Positions 1-8,533 are shown, numbered from the stretch's first letter. The stretch: 54,253 nucleotides of DNA from DASZCR01 sp964246705 (GCA_964246705.1 CAXTRQ010000017.1:1-54253); one strand, 5' to 3'. The notes: generated by a model from the sequence alone, not told the origin. A program made the numbers and translations.

Positions 1-360
1 GCCGGGTGGCCTGTGTGGGCTGTCTCTTTGGCCGGTGCGCTTCTCGGCGCGCTCGTCGGCGGCGGTTTTCTGTGGCTCGTCGGTTGGGTCTGGGAACGTC
101 TGAGGGGCGTCGAGGCGATGGGTCTGGGCGATGTCAAAATGATGTTGATGGTCGGGGCATTCCTCGGCTGGCCTCTGACCGTGTTGACGATTTTTATCGG
201 AGTGCTCTCCGGCTCGATTGTCGGCGTCGCGCTGATGCTCGGTCGCGGCCAACGCGACATGCAGATGCTTTTGCCCTTCGGAATCTTTCTCGGTCTGGGA
301 GCAATCGTCAGCCTTCTCGTCGGCGCGCCGCTCGTTAACTGGTACGCCTCACAATTTTGA
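1..360 (+). CDS. Prepilin peptidase (A24 family), 3' part only
   Basis: C-terminal part of a type IV prepilin leader peptidase, a polytopic inner-membrane aspartyl protease that cleaves (and often methylates) prepilins for type IV pili or type II secretion. The reading frame is open to the left window edge, so the N-terminus and the first catalytic Asp motif lie outside. The second catalytic motif is visible as GLGDVKMM (family consensus GxGDxK), followed by MVGAFLGWPL and several hydrophobic segments, ending at TGA 358-360. What remains is about 119 residues. It converges with the UbiD-family gene 69 nt downstream. Family assignment is strong; whether it serves pili or secretion cannot be told from here. 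Confidence 0.9.
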   Translation, partial: AGWPVWAVSLAGALLGALVGGGFLWLVGWVWERLRGVEAMGLGDVKMMLMVGAFLGWPLTVLTIFIGVLSGSIVGVALMLGRGQRDMQMLLPFGIFLGLGAIVSLLVGAPLVNWYASQF

Positions 361-429
361 GATTTGCGATTATGCCCATCTATACCATTGACGAAGTTAT
401 CGTGCGTCTCGATGAGGTCTTTGCGACTT

Positions 430-2190
430 TCAGCCGGTGTGCGGAAAATACTCTGCCCAGCGGCGGTCAACGAGTGCGGCGATGTCGGGACGGACGACGA
501 GTTCATCCGGGTAGCCCGGTTTCATGCGCGCATCAATGACGATGGGCGCTCGATAGGAGATGTGATGCCGTTCGACGTTCGTCCCGGCGGCATGAATATC
601 GGTGGCAGGCTCGAAACGCGTCCACGTCGCCCAGAGAAAATCGGCTGCCGTGCCAGCGACGCTCGCATCATCGTGCAGGACGACGAGAGGCCAATCCTTA
701 AAAACTTCATCCCGCGCCAGACGCGCCGCCTGCTCTGTGTCCGACGCGAAGCTTTGTCCCTCCAACACCAGACAGCCGCCGCAGAACACTTCCGCCCTTC
801 GGACGCCAGACGGTAATTCGCCGTGAAACTCACGCGGCAAATTTCTCACGGCTTCGCCCAGCCCGAGCATGAGAGCCTTGCTTCCCTCGTTCACTTTGCC
901 GCTCGTATAATCGAGCGTATCCATCGAGACGTTTGAAAAGATGAAGAGGTCGCTCTCCCAACGCACGCGCGCCAGCACATGCTCGAAAAGGCGTGGAAAA
1001 TCGCTCAAGTCCTGCGGCGTGTCCGTCAGAATCAGAAACTTCGTCAGCGAAAGCTGGCCTTCGCCGAAGATGCGGAAGGCCGAGACGAGCGCCTCGCGCC
1101 GGTAGCGTTCGCGGACGACCGCCGCCGCCAGAGAATGAAAGCCCGTCTCGCCGTAAGTCCAGAGGTCGCGCACGCTCGGCATCACAAGGGGAAAGAGCGG
1201 CGAGAGAAGTTTCTGCAAGTAATCGCCGATGAAAAAATCTTCCTGTCGCGGCTTGCCGACGACCGTCGCCGGATAGATGGCGTCTTTTCGATGAAAGACT
1301 CCCTCGACCTTAAATACCGGATAGTCATGCCGAAGAGAGTAGTAGCCGTAATGATCGCCGAACGGCCCTTCGGGTCGTTTCTCGTGCGGGGGAACATGAC
1401 CGACCAGCGCGAACTCCGCTTCGGCGACGAGGCGATGATGACGCTCGAAAGAATTGTCTGCGACTCTGATCTTCTCGCCCGCCAGCACTGACGCGAGGAC
1501 GAGTTCGGGGACATCTTCCGGCAGCGGCGCGATGGCAGCGAGGATGAGCGCGGGAGGGCCGCCGAGAAGGACAGTCACGGGAAGCGACTGCCCCATCCGC
1601 TCCGCCTCGTGATAATGAAAACCGCCGCCCTTATGTATCTGCCAGTGAATGCCTGTTGACTGCGCGTCGTGTCGTTGCAGGCGATACATGCCGAGGTTGT
1701 GCTTGTGCGTGATAGGGTGCTCCGTATAGACGAGCGGCAGCGTGAAGAAAGCCCCGCCGTCTTCCTGCCAAGTCGTTAGCACCGGCAGTTCGTCGAGTCG
1801 CGCAGGGCGATCCAGCGCTTCCAAGACGGGCGCGCGCCTGACGCGTTTCGTGCCGAGTCTTAAAGCTTCGAGGGCAAGCGCGCGATGCCGCCAGAGTTCG
1901 GCGGGGCGCGGAGGCATGAGTGATTCTGCGACTTGGACGGCCTGCCGGACGAGCGTTTCCGGCTTCGCGCCGAAAGCGAGTTCGATGCGCCGCGCCGTGC
2001 CGAAGAGATTGGTGACGACCGGGTAGCGGCTGCCCTTCACATTTTTGAAAAGGAGCGCGGAGCCGCCCCGCTCGATGATGCGGCGATGCACTTCGGCTAG
2101 TTCAAGATAAGGGTCAACTTCCGCTTCGACGGTGACGATGTCTTTTTCGCGGCTCAGGAGTTCGAGAAAGGAACGAAGGTTTCGATGCAT
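430..2190 (-). CDS. UbiD-family decarboxylase, menaquinone-biosynthesis type
   Basis: A 586-residue UbiD-family protein, predicted to use prenylated FMN to decarboxylate an aromatic acid. Visible family signatures include EVDPYLELAEVHRRI and LLFKNVKGSRYPVVTNLFGT near the N-terminus, a region around HYHEAERMGQSLPVTVLLGG, and the acidic active-site motif RPEGPFGDHYGYYS. The length of about 590 residues and the N-terminal pattern resemble the decarboxylases assigned to the futalosine menaquinone pathway (SCO4490-type) more than the roughly 490-residue E. coli UbiD. The frame runs 117 nt further upstream, but those residues fall in an intergenic palindrome, so I start at ATG 2188-2190 (MHRNLRSF). 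No flavin prenyltransferase gene is nearby. Family sure; substrate inferred. Confidence 0.85.
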   Translation of the reverse strand: MHRNLRSFLELLSREKDIVTVEAEVDPYLELAEVHRRIIERGGSALLFKNVKGSRYPVVTNLFGTARRIELAFGAKPETLVRQAVQVAESLMPPRPAELWRHRALALEALRLGTKRVRRAPVLEALDRPARLDELPVLTTWQEDGGAFFTLPLVYTEHPITHKHNLGMYRLQRHDAQSTGIHWQIHKGGGFHYHEAERMGQSLPVTVLLGGPPALILAAIAPLPEDVPELVLASVLAGEKIRVADNSFERHHRLVAEAEFALVGHVPPHEKRPEGPFGDHYGYYSLRHDYPVFKVEGVFHRKDAIYPATVVGKPRQEDFFIGDYLQKLLSPLFPLVMPSVRDLWTYGETGFHSLAAAVVRERYRREALVSAFRIFGEGQLSLTKFLILTDTPQDLSDFPRLFEHVLARVRWESDLFIFSNVSMDTLDYTSGKVNEGSKALMLGLGEAVRNLPREFHGELPSGVRRAEVFCGGCLVLEGQSFASDTEQAARLARDEVFKDWPLVVLHDDASVAGTAADFLWATWTRFEPATDIHAAGTNVERHHISYRAPIVIDARMKPGYPDELVVRPDIAALVDRRWAEYFPHTG

Positions 2191-2233
2191 GTCGAATTTG
2201 AGAAGAATGCTTTCTGTATTTCGTTTTCTTCGC

Positions 2234-2303
2234 GCCTCCAGCGTCTGTGGGCGAAACTTTTTTGTTGAGGAAGAAAGAAGTTTCGCGCAAAGACGCTGGA
2301 GGC
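2234..2303. repeat. Imperfect palindrome, family A (24 of 26 bp paired)
   Basis: Two 26-bp arms (2234-2259 and 2278-2303) are inverted copies with two mismatches, separated by 18 nt. The right arm contains TTTCGCGCAAAGACGC, the core shared with other intergenic repeats in this window. It lies between the HEAT-like gene and the UbiD-family gene, so a transcript would form a long hairpin there; there is no clean T-run, so terminator function is unproven. Confidence 0.8.
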
Positions 2304-2342
2304 CCAAAGCAAGAAGGAGGATTAAGAAGAGGGTTTGAGTGA

Positions 2343-3026
2343 TTACGGTCTGTCGTTCTCTTTCGTCCCGACTTGCCGTGGCCGCTTCGATTCGGTGGCG
2401 GGAGTCTCTGTGACGCGGATAGTGATTTCGCGTTCGGCGAACTTGGCGGCGTCCGCGATGTTTGAATCGAGCGAAGCGATGAACGGTTTAAGTTGCGCAA
2501 GCGTTCCGCTGTCGCCGATGCGTGCGAGCACTTCCAGCAGTTTAATCTGCATGTTGCCGTTGGCGCTTTTGAGAAAGATATAAATCGGCTCAGGCGTTTC
2601 GAGCCGGGACAGATAGCCGAGCGATTGTTCATAACGCGATGAATCGAGCGCGCGGACGAGTTGGAAAAGCGCCGCGTCTTTTCCCATCCGGTAGAGCGCC
2701 CAATCGAGCGCCAGTTTGACGCGCGCATCTCGCTCCTGCGCGCGATAGCCCTCGACCAATTTCAAATGTTCGATGGCGACGAGTCGCGCCAACTCTTCCG
2801 CCGCTTCCCTTCTCTGCAAAGGATTGCCACTCGAAAGCGCGCGCGCCACTTCCGCAGAACTTTTTGCGGGCGCAGGCTCAGTCTCCTGAGCAGCGGTGTC
2901 CTGCGCGTAAGCTGTGACATGACCGATGGCGATGGCGAGAAGTAATGCTGCAAAGAAGGCCGCTGGTTTCGTACCAACTGCGCTTCGATTTCCGCCGCCT
3001 GCGTTTTCAATCAACACGAGTTTCAT
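2343..3026 (-). CDS. Exported HEAT-repeat-like protein, function unknown
   Basis: 227 residues. I start at ATG 3024-3026 because GAGGT sits a few bases upstream; the longer frame has no such site. A hydrophobic stretch (FFAALLLAIAIGHVTAYAQ) followed by AQD suggests a signal peptide cleaved near the end of TAYAQ. The mature part is helical and carries paired-helix repeats typical of HEAT/armadillo-like folds (ALSSGNPLQRREAAEELARLVAIEHL; LVRALDSSRYEQSLGYLSRLETPEPIYIFLKS; LLEVLARIGDSGTLAQLKPF, each shown here in part). The C-terminus is basic and low-complexity. It follows the M16 peptidase pair on the same strand with an 84-nt gap, so it may be co-transcribed. No function is assigned. Confidence 0.75.
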   Translation of the reverse strand: MKLVLIENAGGGNRSAVGTKPAAFFAALLLAIAIGHVTAYAQDTAAQETEPAPAKSSAEVARALSSGNPLQRREAAEELARLVAIEHLKLVEGYRAQERDARVKLALDWALYRMGKDAALFQLVRALDSSRYEQSLGYLSRLETPEPIYIFLKSANGNMQIKLLEVLARIGDSGTLAQLKPFIASLDSNIADAAKFAEREITIRVTETPATESKRPRQVGTKENDRP

Positions 3027-3110
3027 CTTGCTACCTCGCAAAGTAATTCGATTAGCCGTCGCGCCCGCCGGGATGGCACGCCTCACGGCCATGTTCAAAA
3101 AGCTCGCCTG

Positions 3111-4511
3111 TCAGAAGCCAGCCTGAGAGATGGATTTTTTCTCCACGTTGGGCGCATATTTTTTAACAATCGGCTCGATCTCGCTCGCCTTGCCGATGAG
3201 GACGAAGACGAGATTATCAGACGGAAAATATTCCTTGATAACCCTCTGCGCGTCGGTCATCGTCATCGCGTCAATGCGCGCGTAGTAGGTATTGATGTCG
3301 CGTTCGTCGAGGCCGAAGAATTCAAGTTGAGCGATGAGCGCGGCGAGTTGGTCTGTCGTCTCGATGCGCGGCGGGAATTGTCCCTTCAAATAACTCTTCG
3401 CTGATTTTAATTCCTCTTCGGTGATACCCTTCTCATGGAGACGCTTGAGAATGTCGAGCGTCATGTCAATGGCTTTTTCGGTCGTCTCGTTGCGCGTGTA
3501 GGTGTTGATGAAGAAAGGGCCGCGCGCCTTTCGCTGGTCGAAGGTCGAGCGAGCGCCGTAGGTCAAGCCTGAGTTGATACGCAACGCAGAGTTGAGCATC
3601 GAAGTGAAACGACCGCCGAAGAGCGTATTGACGACTTCTATATAGACGCGGTCAGCGCTCGTGCGCGGGATACCGATATTGCCGATGCGATAGAAGGTCT
3701 GCGTCGAATCGGGTTTATCAATCAACAGCAATTTTTTGCCCTGCACAAATGTTACTTCCGGCAGCGTCACTGCGGGCGCGCTCTTTGACGGCCACGCGCC
3801 GAATTTGTCCGTCAGCATCTTCTCCATCTCTGCGGAATTGAAATCTCCGGCGACGGCGAGAATCGTGTTTGAAGGCGTGTAGTAGGTTTGATAAAACTTC
3901 AAGACATCTTCGCGCGTGATGGCAGCGAGCGTTTTTTCGTCGCCCTCGGAAGGTCGCCCGTAAGGGTGTGTGCCGAAGAGGTAAGCGTTGTAATAAGTGC
4001 CGATGACGCCCGCCGCTTCATCCTTCGCGGCCTTGACCTCATCAATCCGCTGGCGCTGCATCTTCGTTGTTTCGTCCTGCGGAAAAGTCGGGTTGAGCAG
4101 CACGTCCGAGAAAAGATCAAGCCCCTTTGCGATGTCTTTTTTAACGAACTCAGCCGTGCCGGTCGTCCAATCATAGCTCGCGGTCGCGCCGAGAGTGCCG
4201 CCGATGAAATCGAGTTCATTGGAAATCTGGTCGGCGGTGCGCGTCTTCGTGCCCTTCCTGAGCAGTCCCGCCGCGAGCGAAGCGACGCCTTCCTTGCCCG
4301 CCGGGTCGGCGACCGAACCCGATTTAATGATGAAATTGAAGCTGATGATGGGAACTTCGCGCTGCTCCATCAAGAGCACGGTCATGCCGTTTCGCAACTG
4401 CACTTTCCGCGACGGCGGAAGTTTCAACACTCCATCCTGCGCCCTGACGGGCACGGCGCTTGAGACGGCGAGCAATAAAGCCAATGAGAAAATCAAACCT
4501 CGCTTCAACAT
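3111..4511 (-). CDS. M16 family peptidase subunit lacking the zinc motif
   Basis: 466 residues. ATG 4509-4511 is chosen because GAGGGAGG lies 6-7 nt upstream; a signal peptide follows (LIFSLALLLAVSSAVPVRAQ). It has the two-lobed M16 fold: an N-lobe with LRNGMTVLLMEQREVPIISFNFIIKSGS in which the expected HxxEH zinc site is replaced by VASLAAGLL, and a C-lobe with FGGRFTSMLNSALR and GLTYGARS, the Arg/Tyr-type substrate-binding region of inactive M16 partners. In known two-component M16 enzymes an inactive subunit pairs with a zinc-bearing one; the adjacent gene supplies exactly that. Predicted periplasmic heterodimeric oligopeptidase. The substrate is unknown. Confidence 0.9.
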   Translation of the reverse strand: MLKRGLIFSLALLLAVSSAVPVRAQDGVLKLPPSRKVQLRNGMTVLLMEQREVPIISFNFIIKSGSVADPAGKEGVASLAAGLLRKGTKTRTADQISNELDFIGGTLGATASYDWTTGTAEFVKKDIAKGLDLFSDVLLNPTFPQDETTKMQRQRIDEVKAAKDEAAGVIGTYYNAYLFGTHPYGRPSEGDEKTLAAITREDVLKFYQTYYTPSNTILAVAGDFNSAEMEKMLTDKFGAWPSKSAPAVTLPEVTFVQGKKLLLIDKPDSTQTFYRIGNIGIPRTSADRVYIEVVNTLFGGRFTSMLNSALRINSGLTYGARSTFDQRKARGPFFINTYTRNETTEKAIDMTLDILKRLHEKGITEEELKSAKSYLKGQFPPRIETTDQLAALIAQLEFFGLDERDINTYYARIDAMTMTDAQRVIKEYFPSDNLVFVLIGKASEIEPIVKKYAPNVEKKSISQAGF

Positions 4512-4589
4512 TATGTCCTCCCTCACGGGACTTAAAGATTCGTTTCCAAACTTCGCCGTGCTTCTTCCGAGCGACTTTGCGCCTGTGCA

Positions 4590-4608
4590 TGAAACTATTT
4601 CTCACGCC
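4590..4608. repeat. Family A repeat fragment
   Basis: The 19-mer TGAAACTATTTCTCACGCC lies in the spacer between the two M16 genes and recurs exactly at 14251-14269, 9.6 kb away, in another intergenic region. The bases that follow (GAGGCGCTAAGAAAGCGGCG) look like a diverged version of the CGCAAAG-type tail of this repeat family. Here only half of the palindrome is well preserved. Confidence 0.75.
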
Positions 4609-4655
4609 GAGGCGCTAAGAAAGCGGCGAACTCGTTTTTCCGCCGACAATTATTT

Positions 4656-6008
4656 TTACTTGCTTCCTGCTTCCGGCTGCGCCGTCTTGTCGGGAACGAG
4701 CGTGGCGACGGTGCGATTTTTGTCGGCGAAATATTTCTGTGCGACACGACGAACATCCTCCTTCGTCACCTTGCGATAATCTTCGGCGGCGTTGAAAAGC
4801 TTTTGATAATCACCGAAGAAGACTTCATAGCTGCCGAGTTGGTTGGCCTTGCCGTTGATGGTTTTGATCCCGCGATAGAAGTTGGCGAGCAGGATATTTT
4901 TCGCCTTCTCAAGTTCCTGATCCGTGACCGGCTCTTTCTTCGTCTTCTCCAACTCTTCGTAGAGCGCCCGTTCGACTGCGCTCGTCGCGACTCCCTCTTT
5001 CGGCTGCGAAGTGATGACGAAGAGCGTGGGGTCGAAAGCGAAATCATAGTCGGCGGTGACGCTCAAGCCGAGTTGATCTTTGTCCACGATGCGTTGATAC
5101 ATGCGCGAGCTTTGACCTGAGAACAGAATGGTCTGCAAAACTTTCAAGGCGTAGTAATCCGTGTGCGCCGTCTCCGGCACATGATAGCCAACCATCAGGA
5201 GCGGAAGCTGTGCGAACTTTTTAACTTCGACGCGCCGTTCGCCCAACTGTTCCGGCTCTTTCGTCGTGACCTTCACGGGCGGATCGTGCGACGCGATAGG
5301 CTCGATATATTTCTCCGCGAGTTTGAAAATCTCGTCCGGGTTCACGTCGCCGACGACAACCATCGTCGCGTTGCTCGGCGAATAACCCGCGCGGAAATGG
5401 TTCTGAAGGTCTTGCATCTTCCAGCCTTCGATGTCCACCATCCAGCCGACGACAGGCCACTGGTAAGGATGCGCCGTGTAGGCCGTCGCCCAGAGTTGTT
5501 CCCACAGCAGTCCGGTGTTGTCCGAATCTACAGAGGTGCGCCGCTCGCTGGCGACGACGCCGCGCTCGGACTCGATAATTTTCGGATCGAATGCGAGATT
5601 CTCGATGCGGTCGGCCTCCATGTCGAAGATGAGGTCGAGGGTGGAGCGCGGAAACCAATCCTGATAGACCGTCACATCCGTGTTGGTATAAGCATTGTTT
5701 GAGCCGCCCGCCGCTTCCATCACTTTATCGAACTGGCCGGGGCCGTACTTCTTCGCGCCGTTGAACATCATGTGCTCAAAGAAATGCGAAAGGCCGGTGG
5801 TTCCGGGTCGCTCGTTGCGCGAGCCGATGCGATAGAAGACATAGAGCGCGACGTTCGGAATCGAAGCGTCGCGCTGCACAAGAATCTTCATGCCATTCTT
5901 CAGCGTATGCGTCTGCACGTCGAAGGTCTGCGCGGAGGCCGACGACCCGGCGAGGGACAACACGATTGCCAATAAGCAGAGGCTCAGAGCCGTTTGGACT
6001 GACTTCAT
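4656..6008 (-). CDS. M16 family zinc peptidase, catalytic subunit
   Basis: 450 residues with a signal peptide (ALSLCLLAIVLSLAGSSASAQ). ATG 6006-6008 is preceded by GGAGAAG at good spacing; a longer frame adds only seven residues. The zinc-binding HxxEH site is present as GLSHFFEHMMFNG, and the downstream glutamate region ESERGVVASERR supplies the third ligand expected for the family. The C-lobe contains the usual QSSRMYQRIVDKDQLGLSV segment. The next gene downstream encodes the zinc-less partner, so the two probably form an active/inactive heterodimer in the periplasm that degrades small peptides. The 144-nt spacer between them carries a repeat fragment. Strong family call. Confidence 0.93.
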   Translation of the reverse strand: MKSVQTALSLCLLAIVLSLAGSSASAQTFDVQTHTLKNGMKILVQRDASIPNVALYVFYRIGSRNERPGTTGLSHFFEHMMFNGAKKYGPGQFDKVMEAAGGSNNAYTNTDVTVYQDWFPRSTLDLIFDMEADRIENLAFDPKIIESERGVVASERRTSVDSDNTGLLWEQLWATAYTAHPYQWPVVGWMVDIEGWKMQDLQNHFRAGYSPSNATMVVVGDVNPDEIFKLAEKYIEPIASHDPPVKVTTKEPEQLGERRVEVKKFAQLPLLMVGYHVPETAHTDYYALKVLQTILFSGQSSRMYQRIVDKDQLGLSVTADYDFAFDPTLFVITSQPKEGVATSAVERALYEELEKTKKEPVTDQELEKAKNILLANFYRGIKTINGKANQLGSYEVFFGDYQKLFNAAEDYRKVTKEDVRRVAQKYFADKNRTVATLVPDKTAQPEAGSK

Positions 6009-6275
6009 ATCTTCTCCATGAATAGACATGCCTTGAGACTAGACCGGCGGAGAGAGAGTCGCACCCGTTGGCGCTTGGATGCGCTTCGCACGCAAAGTTG
6101 TTGCACGGCTGGAAGGCCGTCCGCAATCTCGCACGCGGATTCTGCCATAGATTCAGGTCGCGCCCAAATTTATCAAGGCCAAAGAAGAAGTCCCGCCGGA
6201 GGCGACCCAGTTTAATGAAGCCGCTCCGGCAGAGCTTTTGGTGGGGAAATTATTATCAGTTAACCGAGAATCAAA

Positions 6276-6662
6276 CTATGCGGTCTGGGCTGAAGCCGTG
6301 CGATACACATCTGAGAGGGCAACGGTGTCGAGGTATTCACGGAAGCTTGCGATTTTGCCGCCGCGAATCGTGAAGACGTGCAGCCAGTCAATGTCGTACT
6401 GCCGGTTCGTCGCGTTGACGCGCCCCTTGTAATTTCCGATGACGACGACCTTGTTATCCTGCGCGATGAACTCCTGCGGCTCAAAGTGTGTAATGTCTTC
6501 GGCCTCGCCGAGCAGCGCGAAGAACTGCGTCACTTCCGCGTGGCCTTGGCGATTTCCGGCATAAGGTATCACGTCGCTCGAACCGGGTGTGCTCCACCCG
6601 GCATCGTCCGTAAAATTTTGCAGCAGGCCGGGGACATCTCCCTTTTCGTGGCCTCCTTTCAA
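6276..6662 (-). CDS. SnoaL-like / NTF2-fold protein, probably N-terminally shortened
   Basis: 128 residues of a SnoaL-like (NTF2 superfamily) alpha+beta barrel protein. Recognisable parts: KGDVPGLLQNFTDDAGW, then YAGNRQGHAEVTQFFALLGEAED, VVVIGNYKGRV and WLHVFTIRGGKIASFREYLDT near the C-terminus. Members of this family are mostly uncharacterised, with some acting as small-molecule isomerases or cyclases. Homologues usually have about 15-20 residues before the xGD motif (helix 1); here the in-frame stop at 6669-6671 leaves almost none, and the only initiator is TTG 6660-6662 with no separate ribosome-binding site (the GGAGG falls inside the frame). It may be a 5'-damaged gene or carry a sequencing frameshift. 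Confidence 0.7.
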   Translation of the reverse strand: MKGGHEKGDVPGLLQNFTDDAGWSTPGSSDVIPYAGNRQGHAEVTQFFALLGEAEDITHFEPQEFIAQDNKVVVIGNYKGRVNATNRQYDIDWLHVFTIRGGKIASFREYLDTVALSDVYRTASAQTA

Positions 6663-6736
6663 AGTTACTTACGAAGCGAGACCGGGATTTGGATTAGAGC
6701 AGGGCGATTTTTATTTCAGAAGAGAAATCAGAGCAT

Positions 6737-6813
6737 AGCGATTGAAGATGTAAAATCTTCAATCGCTCAACTTTATGCGTCTTTGCGTGAAATATAGTTT
6801 CACGCAAGGACGC
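6737..6813. repeat. Two adjacent hairpins (families B and A)
   Basis: First hairpin: AGCGATTGAAGAT (6737-6749) pairs perfectly with ATCTTCAATCGCT (6755-6767) across a 5-nt loop. Second: 6777-6792 and 6798-6813 pair at 15 of 16 positions and carry the family A core TTTCACGCAAGGACGC, followed by a further CGCAAAGACGCAAAG tail to about 6826. Both lie in the spacer between xerD and the SnoaL-like gene, where they could form a terminator-like structure for the minus-strand xerD transcript. Confidence 0.85.
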
Positions 6814-6866
6814 AAAGACGCAAAGAAAGAAGAACGCAGAAGGAAGACGGCTTTAACGCTGTGAGT

Positions 6867-7796
6867 TTAGTTCGACTGCGGAGCGTGCGCGTCGCCGGAA
6901 TCATCGCCGGGTTTGTGTGCGCGCGGGTGACAACGTTCGTAGGTGGAGCGGAGGCGTTCGCTTGTGACGTGCGTGTAGATTTGCGTCGTGGCGAGGTCGC
7001 TGTGCCCGAGAAGCGCCTGCACGGAGCGCGTGTCCGCGCCGTGTTCGAGGAGGTGCGTGGCAAAGCTGTGGCGCAGGACGTGCGGCGAGACGCCGTGGAC
7101 GCCCGCCGCCGCCGCATATTTTTTGAGCGCCGACCAGACGAGTTGACGTGTCAGCCTGCGCCCTCCGCCTGCGATAAAGAGCCAGTTGGAATCATTTTCG
7201 CCGAGCAGTCTGCGCCGCGCGTGCACATATTTTTCCAGCCATCCGAGCGCGCTGCGCCCGATAGGCACGCGCCGCTGCTTGCTTCCCTTTCCCGAACAAC
7301 TGAGCACACCATGATCGAGGTCAATCTGGTTCGCCGTCAGCGACACCAGTTCGGAGACGCGCAGGCCGCACGCGTAGAGCAACTCGATTATCGTCCGGTC
7401 GCGGATGCCTTCAGGAGTCGAAGTATCGGTCGCGGCGAGCACGCGTTCCATCTCCTCCTGCGTGAGAAAACGCGGGAGCTTTTGCGCGGACTGCGGGGCT
7501 TGAAGTTCGGCGGTCGGATCAGCTTTGAGGTGTCCGTCGAGTAGAAGGAAATGGAAGAAGCCGCGCGCCGCGCTCAGTGTACGCGCAATCGAACGCGGCG
7601 CAAGCCCGCCCCGCGCGAGCGACATGAGCCATTGCGAAAGCTCGTCCTTAGCGAGTTCCTGCGGCTCTCTGCCGCACGCCGCAGCCCACGCCTTGAGCTT
7701 CACCAGATCGCGCGCATAGCTCGACAGAGAATTCGCCGAGAGTCCCTTCTCAACCTGCATATATGAGAGATGTTCACGAATCAGATCGCGTGCCAT
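6867..7796 (-). CDS. xerD: Tyrosine recombinase XerD (or XerC paralogue)
   Basis: 309 residues, the normal length for XerC/XerD, which resolve chromosome dimers at dif. N-terminal SAM-like DNA-binding domain (EHLSYMQVEKGLSANSLSSY) and C-terminal catalytic domain. All catalytic residues are visible: Arg in CGLRVSELVSL, Lys in GKGSKQRRVPIG, HxxR in HVLRHSFATHLL, His in LLGHSDLATTQIYTHV and the Tyr nucleophile in the same segment. ATG 7794-7796 has AAGGAAATCT upstream. No integrated element or attachment-site repeats flank it, so a housekeeping role is favoured over an integrase. XerD versus XerC is judged by feel and is not certain. Confidence 0.85.
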   Translation of the reverse strand: MARDLIREHLSYMQVEKGLSANSLSSYARDLVKLKAWAAACGREPQELAKDELSQWLMSLARGGLAPRSIARTLSAARGFFHFLLLDGHLKADPTAELQAPQSAQKLPRFLTQEEMERVLAATDTSTPEGIRDRTIIELLYACGLRVSELVSLTANQIDLDHGVLSCSGKGSKQRRVPIGRSALGWLEKYVHARRRLLGENDSNWLFIAGGGRRLTRQLVWSALKKYAAAAGVHGVSPHVLRHSFATHLLEHGADTRSVQALLGHSDLATTQIYTHVTSERLRSTYERCHPRAHKPGDDSGDAHAPQSN

Positions 7797-8143
7797 AGAT
7801 TTCCTTCAGCGAATTAGGAGTCAGGTCTAAACGAATTTACTACCGCTTGCGTGCGTTAATTTAACATCATCCTCGATGCCCTCGTCAGAAATCTTTCCGT
7901 GCGCTCTTGAGTGTTGACATCAATACTGCGCCTGTATATCGTTTCGGCGTTCCGAGTCCTCGCTGGCCTGCTGGTGAAAGCTCTGTTATTCACCCCGCTA
8001 TAAATTGTCTTGAGACCGAAATCTCATGCGCCGCCCGTCACTTCAGATAAAGCTCTTATACTTGCTTTAAGGTCGTCTGAGTCAGGCGATGACGATGAGC
8101 GCATTAACATTTGGAGCAGCGTTTAGATACGGAGGTTAGAGGA
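7797..8143. other. Intergenic region, no gene seen
   Basis: About 350 nt between divergent xerD and the small gene at 8144. It must contain promoters for both, but I could not identify a convincing -35/-10 pair, hairpin or repeat. No plausible coding frame of family type is present. Confidence 0.5.
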
Positions 8144-8533
8144 ATGAATTTCGAGACAGTCAAAAGTAAAGTAAGCGCGTGGTACGGAGATTTCCCCGGC
8201 CCGGACGAGGACGCTTTTAAATATGCGGTGGCGATTTCAGAATCAATGTCGAAGTCCGCGATTAAAGAGTCGGGCGTGATTGGCTGCGCAAAATCCACCG
8301 GGGGCTGGTGGTACGTGGCCCTGAGTGCGCCGAGAAAAAAACCATCACGGCGTTGCAAACTTATCGCGATAAGTATGGAGGCCATTACTGTCGTCGAGCA
8401 TCCGCATGGAAACAACTCTGAGACGTTGACGGCGCACATCGGCGGCGGCGATGCCGACAGAGCTTATATTGCTCCTTGTGCAACTTGTAAATCAGTCTTC
8501 AGCACCTATTTTCCTAAAGCGATTGCATCCTGA
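8144..8533 (+). CDS. Small protein of unknown function with a PCxxC motif
   Basis: 129 residues. ATG 8144-8146 is chosen because GGAGG (8131-8135) lies 8 nt upstream. I do not recognise the family. The N-terminal 45 residues look helical (DEDAFKYAVAISESMSKSAI), the middle has two strand-like stretches (WWYVALSA; CKLIAISMEAITVVEH), and the C-terminus has IAPCATCKSVFSTYFP, with C112 and C115. A PCxxC after a helix-strand layout is reminiscent of the cytidine-deaminase-like fold, but the usual HxE/CxE metal motif is not evident: NNSETL (E93) sits at about the right distance without a His or Cys. No signal peptide or membrane segment. It precedes a zinc-ribbon gene on the same strand. Confidence 0.65.
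   Translation: MNFETVKSKVSAWYGDFPGPDEDAFKYAVAISESMSKSAIKESGVIGCAKSTGGWWYVALSAPRKKPSRRCKLIAISMEAITVVEHPHGNNSETLTAHIGGGDADRAYIAPCATCKSVFSTYFPKAIAS

Noticed and set aside
6737..6830. CRISPR-like array from repeated CGCAAAGACGCAAAG words
   Set aside because: The repeats are short, palindromic, without regular unique spacers, and no cas genes are in the window.
6867..7796. XerD-like recombinase as an integrase of a mobile element
   Set aside because: Length and motifs fit housekeeping XerC/D, no tRNA, direct repeats or phage/transfer genes flank it.
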